A DNA stretch of 64,000 nt from Gossypium raimondii (taxonomy: Eukaryota; Streptophyta; Magnoliopsida; Malvales; Malvaceae), in the NCBI RefSeq assembly GCF_025698545.1, contig NC_068571.1:46781733-46845732 (forward strand). The letters run 5' to 3'. This document shows positions 12,916-24,280 of this stretch, in pieces. Every line of letters begins with the position of its first letter. Position 1 is the first letter of the stretch. Position numbers and translations under genes: made by a program. The notes beneath the pieces are model-generated. The model worked only from the letters and a program-made list of their open reading frames with translations. It ran no database searches and had not been told where the DNA came from.

Positions 12916-13682
12916 GTGACAATCTAAGATTAAACCACACATCACTTAAAACTTTCAAGTGATGATGTAGCATAATTTTAAAGTATCTGATTAGAAAAAT
13001 AATTGTATGAAACAATGATATTATCATTTTTCAATAGTTTATTTTCTGAGGATGAAAATGTTGATGTGTGATTAAGCTATTAGAAAAGAAATATAGATGA
13101 CGTGACATCACTGTTTCATATCATCCTTTCCCATCACATCATCAAGCTTTTATATTTTCAAATGTAACAAAATAGACTTAGTTGTTAAATTTAAATGCCA
13201 AAATGGACCGAAATATATATATATACTAATGTGAACTTAATTGTAAAATTCATTAATCAAAATTTATATTATTTTTAAAAATTAAATATTTTGAAGTTAA
13301 ATTAAACTGGGATTAGTTTTATTGAACCCACATTGGTTAAAGCTAAAGCCATTCAAACAATTACCCTTTTAAAATTTAATCTTGTTTTCTCAACTAATAA
13401 TTTGTGGGTTCAATAGAGTGCTTTTAACTTACAGAAATATAAAAGTAGGAATTAAAATAAAATATGATATGATATTGAAAATATTGAAATTTAATTGATA
13501 TATATAAAATTTTGTTTGGACTTAGATATAAATTATTAATATAAATATAATATATTAAATGCAATTATAAGAATACAAATAAATATTTTATTTATTTAGA
13601 ATTGTCAGTCATTCTACAGACTCGGTTTCTGACAGAAAAGAAATTTATAAAATAAATACGAAAATATAAAAAAGTTATAAAC

Positions 13683-13683
13683 A

Positions 13684-13709
<26 letters not shown>
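13683..13709. repeat. AT dinucleotide microsatellite
   Basis: About 13 perfect AT units, lying in the proximal promoter or leader of the BSD-domain gene. Confidence 0.9.
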
Positions 13710-13714
<5 letters not shown>

Positions 13715-13885
13715 TATTCTTGAAAATCTAATAACTGTCATGGCAAACGTGGATACCTCAACCATAGCCTTAGCATATCAAATTCTTCACTTCTTTCTAC
13801 ATTTCTAACAATAATCCCAACGAAGAAATCAAAGGAAGGAGAAAGACGAAGAGAATTTAAGAGTGAGCATTTGGCTTGGTCCGAA

Positions 13886-16800
13886 ATGGATATTTGGAAC
13901 AAGGCTCGGAACTTCGCTGAGGATGCTGCTCGCCGGTCGTCGGAGCTCAGTATAGGCTCCGCTAAGCTCGGCGATATAGTAACGGAGGCTATGAAACGGT
14001 CCAAGGAGATCGCGGCCGAGGCTTCCAAACGAGCCGAAGAAATCAAAGCGGAAGCCGCGAAGCAAGCCGAGCTCATCAAGTCGTCGATCGCCGAGGGGGT
14101 CGCGCCTCCACAAAACACGGAGAGGATGGTGGAGCAAGAGAAGGAACTGGAGAGTTTTGGTATTAATGAAGAGTTGAGAGATTTTGTTAAGGGGATTACA
14201 TTAAGCACCTTTCAGGATTTTCCTTTACCTGGTAAAATAATTACTTCCTTAAGCTTTGTTTGGATGCTGAGAAAAAAAGGTCTGTAGCGGAAAACTAGAA
14301 AACGAAATTTGAGTGTTTGAAAAGTCGATGCACTGGTTGTTTGGTGTGAAAATTTAGGAACTGAGAAAGAAATTCTAAATTTTCATTATATCATTAATGC
14401 AATGTAACTATCTTCTGGCTTAAGTTGATTTCATGAATCTTTTCATTGGCAGATGATTCTCCTATGTCTGATGTTCCCACAATCTCAAATGTAAGGCAAG
14501 ATCTTACAGAGTGGCAAGAAAAACATGCCAAGCTTGTACTTTCTACGGTTAAGGTGCATATAAGAGAGTGTGTGTGTTTATGATATGCTTAATTCCTATG
14601 ACATTTTAATCTTCTTGAGTAAACATGTTGTCCTATTCCTACAGTATGTACCTAAATTCATTTTAAAGGTTTTAATATATTAAATTGTATTTCAAATTAT
14701 TAAAATGTTAATTGTATGCAAATAACATATAGTCAATAGCTACATAATCTGCATATAATTGCACTTGCATTACTGTTATTCCACTCAGTCATATGTTTAA
14801 CTATGTAGTTATATTTTATCCATTGGAACCAGAAAAGGGTGTAAACTGTCCCATACTTATTTTCCAATTTGATGAAATAGTAATAGCAATTTTCCTCCTT
14901 TTGGGGGATTACTGCCAGTTTATGGTCATTTATTTCCATCTTTGTTGGATATATGGTCTTTTGCTGGGATTAAAACATGCAATGTTGTTTGGATAGTAAG
15001 CACCAAACTGTGACGCTCTCTTTTTTTCTCTGATATTTTCCCAAATTCTTGAGTCTTCATGGGGGTAAATTGACCAGCCTAATGTGTATTTATTTTGTAT
15101 ATACTACAAAGTTAACTTTTATTATTAGCACGGTAAGTGTAATCATAGTGCATGAGCATATTCATATCAATTGATAGTTGGAGTAATTGAGTCCTGTGTT
15201 TCTGAAGAATATGGTTTTATTTCTTTTACTCTATATTCCAGGAAATTTCAAAGTTAAGGTTTGAGTTGTGCCCGCGTGTTATGAGAGAGAGGAAATTCTG
15301 GAGAATATACTTTCTACTAGTAAATAGTCACGTTGCACCGTAAGTAACCCATCTCGATGTTGAGCCTTCATTTTGTCTTTTGCTGAATTTACACTTGCTA
15401 GTCACCACTTCATTAAAAATGAGCTTCTCCAAGAATATAGGTAGTTCAGACGATTATTGCTTCCTTGCACTTCTTTAATTAATGCATTTTATGAATTCAC
15501 AAACTTTTAAACCAGAAATAGAATGTTCCACTGAATTTATGATTCCAGAAGAAATGGTTTGGCCTTCAGCACACGTTTAATAGTATTGATTTCTTTTCAT
15601 TTGACTTGAAATTCTTTAAAACACATCCTTCTCAGAATCAATTCTTGTGTAATTGTGCATGTCATCTGGATCTGAAGGTGCATTTTAGATATTTCCTTGC
15701 TCTAATGTGCACTTTTATTGTGTTTTAGATAACATTATTTTTGTTACCAGCAGTAGACCCTGATAATATATGCTTCCATATAGGTATGAGAAGTGGTACA
15801 TGGAAGAGATTGAGCGAACAACAGCAGAAAAAATCCGGGACAAAAAAATGAAGGAATCTTCAAACATTGAAATGACGTCTCAACAACAGGCAAAGGAAAG
15901 CAAGCAACATAATAAAACTTCGGCCTCATTTGTTGAGCAAGACCTGGATGTATTTCTTTTGGGTGGTGACAGCGATGAATGCCCTGGTATGAATAATTCT
16001 TTCTTGAAACATTAAGGTGGTTTGTTGATTGTCGTTATTCACTTGAAATAGATTATGCTTATGCTTTTTCCTATATTAGCGTCATCATCACTGTTTTTTC
16101 ATTTGAACTGCTTTTATTGTGCTAATCATCTGTTTGGTGCATCAGATGATGGAGATGAGGGCTTCGATGATTTTGGCTCGGTAAGCACAGTTCTGTTTAT
16201 GGACTCGGTCTTGTTTCATTTCTTCATTGGATTGCTTGTGTAGATTGGACTTACTGAAAATAAAAGTTATTCGATACAAGTGACTTCGTACCAAATCCGA
16301 AGGACTGCAATATGATCTCTACATTCTTGTAGCTTCTTGGTTTTATGAGGTTTTACCTGTTTTTACTTTTTACAGAATCATTTTACCATTTGAAAATGAA
16401 AAATACATAAGCAAATAAAGGGGATAATGCAGGCTTCTAATGATTCATATGACCAAATTTATGACTTTACTTTATGTGGTTTTATTAAGTACATAAGTGA
16501 TGGTTTATGAGTGTACTCTTGGATGCATATAGCAGCAGATATTTGAGTTTTCTTGCATTAGAGTTTCGTTCGAACTAACTCCGATTTTGATGTATTCTGC
16601 AATATTTCGAATGAATGCATATTATGGTTTATGCTTGCACATATTTGGCTTCCTTGTGATACAGTTTTGATGTGTCAAAATGCACCATGGAGGTATTTGT
16701 ATTATGAGTCAGATTGCAGTTTACCCCTCTAGTAAAAACAATGAGCAAATTAGTCCTTGTACATTAAAGCAAACAGCAAACTGGTTCTTTCTGTTAAAAA

Positions 16801-17156
16801 TTTCATTTATTTTTACTGTTAAAATTGGTTTTTGTATGTCAAAATGAGGTACACGCGACACACCACATGCTGCCACGCCAGTTTTTAACAGTAGAAATGG
16901 ATGAAATTTTTAATAAAAAAGACAAATTTGCTTTTTAATTTAATGTACAGTAACTAATTTGCTCATTTTGTTTTACTGAAGGTGGTAAAATACAATTTAA
17001 CTCATAGTACAAGGGACTCCATGATACTTTTACCATCAAAAAGCTCCTGCTTATATTGATACAAGTTTCGCAATCTTATTGAATGATTGTAATCATATTT
17101 GTTCTAAAACTAGCTGGACCTGAAACATGCAGGATGATGAGAAGGTGAAATCATAG
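13886..17156 (+). CDS. BSD-domain protein, six exons
   Basis: Exons read by splice signals and frame: 13886-14231, 14453-14553, 15242-15339, 15784-15986, 16146-16180 and 17133-17156. The total is 807 nt, 268 residues, ending DDEKVKS. The open frame reaches five codons further upstream only through a TTG, so the ATG giving MDIWNKARNFAEDAARRS is the start, which matches the usual opening of this plant family. Residues about 30-70 form an Ala/Glu/Lys helix of repeating AxxxA and KRxEEI units (coiled-coil or LEA-like). The BSD domain spans about 134-190, with EWQEKHAKLVLSTV, then LRFELCPRVM and the hallmark Phe-Trp pair (F168, W169). The tail is acidic. BSD domains occur in TFIIH p62, synapse-associated proteins and DOS2-like proteins. 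This one is of the plant type of unknown role. All introns are GT-AG. Intron 5 (16181-17132) houses a fold-back MITE. Confidence 0.9.
16665..17042. mobile_element. Fold-back MITE inside intron 5 of the BSD gene
   Basis: The first about 170 bp (ttttgatg, ccatggag, atgagcaaattagt, tacattaaa, ttaaaaatttcat, ctgttaaaa) reappear in the same order on the opposite strand in the last about 170 bp, which end atacttttaccatcaaaaa. The halves meet around 16850-16875. The element is therefore a near-complete imperfect hairpin of about 378 bp with no coding capacity, as expected for a MITE. I could not fix a target duplication. It lies wholly within the intron, clear of both splice sites. Confidence 0.75.
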
Positions 17157-18371
17157 AAGATGGCGAAACCGGTCTCAACATGGTAAATCGTTTGCCATTA
17201 CATCTGAAAGAAGATGTCTGGATATTGCTGGCTAAAACATTTTCAGTAGAATAAAACAGGGCAGGTGATTCATATAGTTCTCTATCAATATAAGAAAACC
17301 ATTGGTTTTTCTTTTTCTTTGCCATTATTATTATTTGTTTATTCTCATTTAGGAAAGAGGTCAAGACATGGTAATTTGTGCATCCGTATTATGTTGGTAT
17401 ATTTTAATTGTTTATTTTACATAAGTTTGGACAGATTAATAACTCTATGTTATATAGATTTTAGAACATTCATTTGATTATTTTTCTTATTTATGTAAAT
17501 ATTATGCCCAAAATTATGTGGTTTAGTGAGCTGAGAACCGGACATTCTTTTGTAAAGAATTTGAATGATTTCATAATTTTTTATAGGATATATTTAAACC
17601 CCTTCTCAACCTTTAAATAAAAGAATAAATGTGTTCACTTTTTCCTATATTAATAATAATACCAATATCAATTGAGTTAAAACTTAGTCGATTGCATAAT
17701 TTCATAGTATTCTAGTCATTTTCATATTTTTAGTATCATAATTTTATTTATATAATTGTTAAAGAGCTAATAATTTAGGTTATATAGATTTTGATATTAT
17801 ATGTACATGAAAAAAAATTAAGGAAGCAGCTGGCGATTTTCCTTTCTGTGCAAAGTTAAATTCATTCATCGGAAATAGTAATACCAATGATCATGGAGCC
17901 CCTCCAAAAACATCAACAGCAGAGGGTTTTAGACATTAAAGCCAGGGTTTCAAAATTGAAGAATTGATTAAATCATCGATTTGTTTGATTTAATTAAATA
18001 AATTATTTTAAAAACTTATAAAAAAAATTTAAAAGATTAAAAATAAAAAAATTGGTTCAATTATCAATTCAATCGGATCGTATTAGTTTATGAGTCAGAC
18101 CAGTTGAATCTCTTATTTTTGAACTAGTACCTCAATCAATGAATCTAATCGATTGGTTAATTGCATTCCCCTAGCACCAATGTCATCACTCGGCTCAACG
18201 CATTGAGCATGGGCCATGTTGGGAAAGCATAAGTAAGGTTTTGTGTGGGGTTGAGTGGTATTTCCTCGTCCCCTTGGGTCAATCATTAAAATATCTTTGC
18301 CTCTAGTCACCCATTAATGCTGGTCATTTTCAAACACGTACTATAAAACAATTTCACTTTAACTTCTGTCT
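17157..18371. other. Intergenic region downstream of the BSD gene
   Basis: The BSD 3' UTR probably covers the first few hundred bases. A fifth copy of the GGTT/AACC repeat lies at about 17945-18125. No gene seen. Confidence 0.45.
17945..18125. repeat. Dispersed GGTT/AACC-rich AT-core repeat, copy 5
   Basis: Opens with gggtttcaaaattg, has an A/T core, and closes with ttggttcaattatc, aatcggatcg and agaccagttgaatc. Its layout matches the copies near 1950, 5215, 9365 and 12770. Confidence 0.4.
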
Positions 18372-18948
18372 CTAAAAAATTGTTAAATTCTGCTATTGGT
18401 ATTTATATTTTGTAAAAGTTGTGGATTTAGTTCCTGTTCTTTTATTTGTTCAATTTTAGTCTTTGTACTTTTTAAAATTTTCAATTTTAGTCTTTATACT
18501 TTTCAAATTTTTAAAATTTTAATCATGACCTAAATAGTAATTGTTAAATTAGTTTTATTAGATTCAATTACTAGTCTAGTACTATACATGCGTACAATTC
18601 TAGATTTGGTTCATATTCGCATTTGGATTATTTTAAATTCTTATACTTTTGAATTTTGAAATTTTAGTTTTGACACAAATGACAATCATTAATCCAACTG
18701 AATTTTAGTGAATAATATGTGGAAATAATAAGCTAATATAACATTACACTTATGATAAAATGTTTGGCATATCAAATTTTAGGAATAACAGAACTTAATG
18801 AATTTAATAGCTATCATTTGGTAAGGATTGAAATTTTAAATTTTAAAAGTTATAGGGACTATAAACAACCAAATAAAAGTACAATGATTAAATCTATATC
18901 TTTTGCAAAGTACAATGACTAATACCATAATTTAATAAAAAAATAGTG
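18372..18948. mobile_element. Fold-back (palindromic) repeat, MITE-like
   Basis: The left arm (aattgttaaattctg, tattggtatt, tttgtaaaag, ttttatttg, ttagtc) is repeated in inverted orientation in the right arm (gactataaacaacc, aaataaaag, ttttgcaaag, aataccataatttaat). It is about 577 bp, non-coding and AT-rich. Target duplication not resolved. It lies 40 bp left of a separate hAT-like MITE. Confidence 0.6.
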
Positions 18949-18988
18949 ACCTCACGACATATGGTACCGTAGGACTCAATTTTGCAAC

Positions 18989-19438
18989 TAGGGGTGTTTA
19001 TAGTTCGGTTAAAACCAAATTAACTGGCCGAACCGATCTAATTCAGTTAATCGGTCGGTAGTAGAATTTAGTTCGGTCGAAGATCAGTTAATAATTTTTT
19101 AAAATTTTGGTTATCGGTCAATTTGGTTCGAAATTAGGTAATTAACCAAAATAAATAATATATATTATATAATATGTTTTTTATATTAGCAATGCATTTT
19201 TTGAACTATTAAAAAAAAGAAAATGAACATTAGCAATTTATTTATTTTTATATTTTTTTACTTATTTTAACCAAAAAATAAAAACATATAAATTTTGTTT
19301 CATCCAATTAATCGTTCGGATTAACCGAAATATTTCAATTTGATTAATATATTTGAAAAAAAATTCAGTTTAATTAAAGGTTAAAATTTTTTACCTTTTG
19401 ATTTGATTAATAACAAAACTTACCGTTTGACACCCTTA
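18989..19438. mobile_element. hAT-like MITE with perfect 8-bp target duplication
   Basis: The 450-bp element starts TAGGGGTGT and ends ACACCCTTA, giving 9-bp terminal inverted repeats with one mismatch. The octamer TTTGCAAC flanks it exactly on both sides (18981-18988 and 19439-19446). An 8-bp duplication and TAGGGGTG-type ends are characteristic of hAT elements. The interior is rich in GGTT/AACC motifs near the ends (agttcggttaaaacc, ggccgaaccg) and is otherwise AT-rich without coding capacity, so it must depend on a transposase elsewhere. Confidence 0.88.
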
Positions 19439-19446
19439 TTTGCAAC

Positions 19447-20614
19447 CGTGTAATGTGGCCACTGATGCAACCCCAAATTGAGAAAGAGCCATCGCCATTC
19501 AACTGCATGAGTTTCACGTTCCAATTGCATCTACTCTTTCGTTTAGATCACCGCCCAATGCCTCAAGCGCGTGTAACAATGCATATCTATTTTTTTGTGT
19601 GGGGAGGGACCTTAAATCACACTGTGGATGGAGCCCGACCGCAAACAATTTGATGGCATCGACAATTTTGAGGATATTGACGCGTGTCTATTCCGATGGA
19701 GTGAACCGTTCTGTCATAACAGTGCAATCGACACTCTGACGACAATCTTTTTCTGATCTTTTTTTTTTCTTTTTAAATTCACCTTCATATTAAATGTCAT
19801 ATTATGAATATATTATTATTAAATATATGTCTATTAATATTAAGATAAGTTTAATATACATTAGGATTTTAATGTTTATTAAAAGTAGAGTTTTATATCA
19901 CGAATACTTTTTATGTCTAAATATAAATTTTAGAGAAGTATAAAATATATCTATTAATCAATAAAATTTGTAAATCCTCTAATCTGGTGAGTTCATTACT
20001 CAAGCTTTCAATGATTATTGTAAGTTGGATTATAGATGCGAGTAATGATCGCAAAAGCGTGTTGTTTATATATAATTGGTTTAGTAAAATTAATGATTAA
20101 GTGTCTTCAATTAGTAGCTAAATCATTACTTTTGAGAACAAAACCTTTGTATATAGAGATATGATAATTTATATGAATCAACACTTGTATGCATCATGCT
20201 AATAAGTTGTAATAACTATTCCTATTACAATTTACTTTTGGTCAAGAACCAAATACAACTCATTCTAGAAGTTTTAAATGTGTGATATATGTTTAAATTG
20301 CTCCACCATAATGCACAAAATAAGTATTCAAAGAAAGTTGGGAATATATATTAGTTATGAGTCTTCTTGTATTATTAAACGCGTCGAATAAATTAGCATG
20401 ATTTGATGATTATAACTTTGATTTGATAAGTTTTTCAACATTAGAGGGAGAGAAATAATAGAGGGGTAGAATAACTTGGAATGAATTATTACTATCTAGA
20501 TTCTTGTAGAAAGTAATTTGAACTAGAAATTCAAAAAGATTTTTTTTTTGAAAGTATTTCCAGTTGGCATTCATAAAGAAAAAGGCAGAAGTGAAATACA
20601 GAGCAAAAATCAAG
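19447..20614. other. Intergenic, no gene seen
   Basis: A short less AT-rich patch at about 19450-19760 carries an unremarkable open frame. The rest is AT-rich with no recognisable feature. Confidence 0.4.
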
Positions 20615-20883
20615 AGCACGTTTGATTCGCTGTATTGGATTAGAGGTGTAATGGAATAGAGGTGTAATAGCAAATCAACTGTTTGGTTGAATGTAATGGA
20701 ATAGAGGCGTAATAGTAATCCTGTGTTTGGTTGAATGTAATAGAGGTGTAATAGCATAATGGAAAAAACTAAAATGACTAGAATACCCTTAGCATAAATT
20801 TGTTTTGGTAAATGATTATTGTTATTGTTATTTAAATTTTAATAAGATTATTAATATCAATAATAAATAATTTAATCATATTT

Positions 20884-21108
20884 AAACATAATTATTATTA
20901 AATATATTATAATTAAAATATATAATTTAATAAAATTCTTAATAATCAATATTCTTATATGAATTTACTCAAATCATAATATATGATACTATAAAATTTA
21001 AATTAACATAATTATTATTAAATATATTATAATTAAAATATATAATTTAATAAAATTCTTAATAATTAATATTCTTATATGAATTTACTCAATTCATAAT
21101 ATAAAATC
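20884..21108. repeat. 120-bp tandem duplication
   Basis: The AT-rich block beginning aacataattattattaaat at 20885 recurs exactly 120 bp later at 21005, with only a few substitutions over about 105 bp. It lies inside the candidate Pack-type element. Confidence 0.85.
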
Positions 21109-22521
21109 TGTTGAGAGGTTCAAATCTTATAATTACAAAAGAAATTGTGGAAAATTAAAAATATAAAACCAGTTTATTTATTAGTTGTGATTTTATATCG
21201 ATTCAATTGAAATATAATACAAATGACAATCTAAAATAAATGTATTATTTTCAACCTAAAACATTAACTTGAAGCTTCAATTTTATTATGTCAATCAAAC
21301 CTTCATTTTGTTCTTATATAAGTTATTAATAAATATAATTATTTTGGGATGTAACATAATCTAATAGATTATAAAACCTGTAGGCTTTATCATTATGTAG
21401 TTTTTGTATCAATACAATCATGAAATTTACAGACTACATCGTGGGAAGTTAGCCATATCAATGGTATCATCATCCCTGCCTCACTCACTTATCACCCCAG
21501 CACTGCTGGAAACAGTTCACATAGAAAGTACATGTTTTCCTAATCCCCCGACCCACCGTTTCATCGAGTCGCAATAATCAACTTCAAGCTGGATTTCTCT
21601 GCATGTTTGGATTAACAGGTGCAAGATCAGAGCTAAAGTACCTTCACCTTGACAAATTTCACTGTGTTCCATTAGCAAGATGTCCTTGGCGTGCTGAAAT
21701 CATTCGCCCTGAGAATGTTGTATGCCAAAAACGACTTCTGCTTGCTCCTTTCGACTAACCCACATCCTGATACCAGCCAAAACAAAACTGTCGGTTTAGA
21801 TTCGAACATCTATATTTGAAGAAATATGATGTATCTTTATTCTTCTCTAGACTGATAGCAAGACTTGTGATTATTTAGCATGGGTGCATATTAAAATGAT
21901 GAAGATATCGGTATTAAATATCAACAGAATAATTATAAATTAATCACACTTTTTATAATCCATGACCACTAAAAGAGTTTTTTCAGATTAGAACTTTCCT
22001 AAATTTTTCTATTAGGTAGTATGTACAAATGTACAAGTTATATCAACTGCAAGGCACAATAAGCAATTAAGTCCAAACTTCTGCTCCCTTCTAAATCAAG
22101 ATATGACTCGTCGTAGTACTTCAACCAGGCTAATTGGACAAATCACTTCGAATTACGTACAAGGCGGTAATTTCTACAGCACAATTTTAAAAGATCTTCA
22201 CTCACTTCTAAGAAAGATACAGGACCGGGAGACAAAGCCATACGACAAAAAATGTAACTTTAAACATTGAGAACATGAATAACCAGAGAAAGATTTAAAT
22301 AGTTCATACATTTGATAGGCCATTGATCTGTACAATTATGATTGTAATATCATCGGTTCGATTTTCAAGCTCCAACCAACGTTTATAGGAGTCTCCAGCA
22401 ATTCAAACCTAAGTTGGGGTGCCTAAAGTCGAACTGGAAAATCACGAAAAGGAATACATCTAATGAATATTGACAAACTACTGAAAGAGAGTATGTGTTT
22501 GTTCTTACAATGAACAGGAGC

Positions 22522-23080
22522 TTAGGTGATAGTTGGTGCCTTACGAGTAACAGTTTGAGTTTGTCCTGATGCACTGCAAGTTGCATTCTGCTGGAAAAAA
22601 GGAAAAATCGAGTATAAGCACGCGCAAAGCACACAGAGCCATAACATACGTGCACACATGTAATGATTTGTTTCACTAAATCTAATATCAGGATTTAATA
22701 CCGTTTACATTGACAAAAAGATGAGCAACAATTCTCAATTTCTTCTGTAAAAATAAAAGTAAGCGATTAGTTATGGCGACAAAACGTACCAAAGCAGTTG
22801 CGGTGCATGCAATGGATGAAGATTGTTTTCTACTTTTTCCTACACTAGGTTGTGATTGCAAGCCAAGTTCCCATGGCCTAATCCGAGTCGGAATTCTAAC
22901 CAAGCCATAACGGCTACTGCATTCAATTCGTGACTCTAATCGATGTCCTGCCGAAAACCAATAGCAAATTTTATCATCATTAATCTAAGAAAAATTGAAT
23001 GAATAATAAAATAAAGTTCCAAGAAAAATACCAGTAGATAATGAAGGCCACAAGGGGGCATTAACACTAGCAGCCAGCAT
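22522..23080 (-). pseudogene. Frameshifted copy of an unrecognised, possibly plastid-targeted gene (three exons)
   Basis: Exon-like pieces on the minus strand: 23080-23032 (MLAASVNAPLWPSLST), 22948-22790 (HRLESRIE, then, in another frame, SSRYGLVRIPTRIRPWELG and SRKQSSSIACTATAL) and 22590-22522 (QNATCSASGQTQTVTRKAP, then a stop). All junctions have GT-AG signals. The frame entering exon 2 meets a TAG after about 12 codons, while the downstream part continues in a different frame, so a small indel near 22920 breaks the gene. A leader exon with its own intron probably lies at about 23130-23720. The Ser/Arg-rich, acid-poor N-terminus looks like a chloroplast transit peptide. The QTVTR-AP motif faintly recalls plastid YELLOW LEAF 1-type proteins, but the glycine-rich tail I would expect there is not found nearby. 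Identity is unproven. Confidence 0.45.
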
Positions 23081-23897
23081 TTTGCAAATAGCTACAACAA
23101 AGGCTATTCAAATAAGAACACACCCTGAAAAATATACGAAAGATTGCATTATTAGATAAAATTTCAACGTTTGAAACAATGAAACCCCATCAAAAGAAAC
23201 TGAAAAACAAATTAACATGTAGGGATTAATAATTAACAACCCTATAGAGGCTAAAAGAACACAAAAGAAACTGAAATAAAAATGACCCAATTATTTTTTA
23301 TGATTCTCAACAGCAAAAACAACCTCAATAGGCATAATTAAATCCAAATTAAAATAACATCCATGGAATTCAATACAACAGAAATTAAAGGAGAAACAAA
23401 AAGAACTTGGAACCTTGAAGAAGGTGTTGGGTAGGAGAAAACTGGAGAAAGCAAAGGAAGATGCCGACTTTAAGAAAGGGACGAGAAGAACTGGGAAATG
23501 GAAACCCCACGTCTAGGAAGAAGGAGAAGAACAGGGCTCAAATAAATGCCGTAAAATCCTGCCGACTTTGAAGGCTGTTATTTTTGTAGAGATGTGGCGT
23601 GTGGAGAACTATGAGAAACAGAGGGAGCAAATCGGCAGAGGCTAGAAGGGACAGAAGAGAAACAAAGGGGAAGGAAAGGGTCGGGTAGGGAGAGAGGGTA
23701 AAACAGAGAGTTGGGGAGGGAAGCCGGCGTAATACCTATTACTCGATTTAGGAAGGGATTAGAAAAGCAGAGAATTTGGGGATTAGGTCGGGATTGTACC
23801 TATTACAGCGAACCAAACGCCAGATTAGGGGCGTAATGTAATAGGCGAGTAATCGGTCAGTAATAGATTACCTAATACACTGAACCAAACACAGTGC

Positions 23898-24280
23898 AAG
23901 TGTTTTCCAATCACTTAACAAAATCAATTCTAAAACTAAAAAAAACATTAAATAAAGTTTAAAAAGATAGTAGAAAAAGAAAAACCAATCTCCTCACATC
24001 TAAAACAAAACAAAACAAAAAAAACCCTCTCAAAGTCTATAGAAGTTGAAGAGCCAAACCAAAAAATCCCCATCTTGAATAAATGAAAGAATACTGAAAA
24101 CCTCAAATCAGGGACGCCAAAAGGGAGAACAGTGCCAAAACCTGCAATCAAGTTGTTGTGCGACAGCAATCCCACTCCCCACAGGCAAGAAACAAAACCA
24201 GACCAAGGAAGCAGAAGAAAAAGCAAAACAAACTTTTCTAAGTAGAGAAAATGTTGAGCTTCTTCCAGAAGCCGATAGAT
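23898..24280. other. Non-coding stretch beside a LINE relic
   Basis: AT-rich DNA, probably the 3' untranslated part of the minus-strand LINE fragment next to it. No poly-A tail is clear. Confidence 0.35.

Larger units (their letters stand above)
11754..13885. other. Divergent intergenic region between the SAM and BSD genes
   Basis: The SAM gene (minus) and the BSD gene (plus) face away from each other, so this 2.1 kb should hold both promoters. It includes the SAM gene's likely 5' UTR with a possible intron, one GGTT/AACC repeat near 12770 and an AT microsatellite at 13683-13709 about 180 bp before the BSD start codon. No additional gene is visible. Confidence 0.5.
20615..23897. mobile_element. 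Candidate gene-capturing (Pack-type) DNA transposon
   Basis: The two ends are inverted relatives. The left end reads agcacgtttgattcgctgta and the right end, on the minus strand, reads cactgtgtttggttcagtgt. Each end carries further subterminal copies pointing inward: tgtttggttgaatgtaatgg twice on the left (near 20680 and 20722), and gcgtttggttcgctgtaat on the minus strand near 23820. They alternate with (a)ggtgtaatag or cctattac motifs. A short CAAG flanks both ends and is a possible target duplication. The interior has no transposase frame. It holds a 120-bp tandem duplication and an intron-containing broken gene with its leader. A non-autonomous element that captured a gene fragment fits best. 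Two independent inverted MITEs flanking a dying gene is the alternative. The superfamily is not assigned. Confidence 0.55.

Noticed and set aside
19453-19653. 66-codon frame right of the hAT MITE
   Set aside because: Short, no splice context, no domain.
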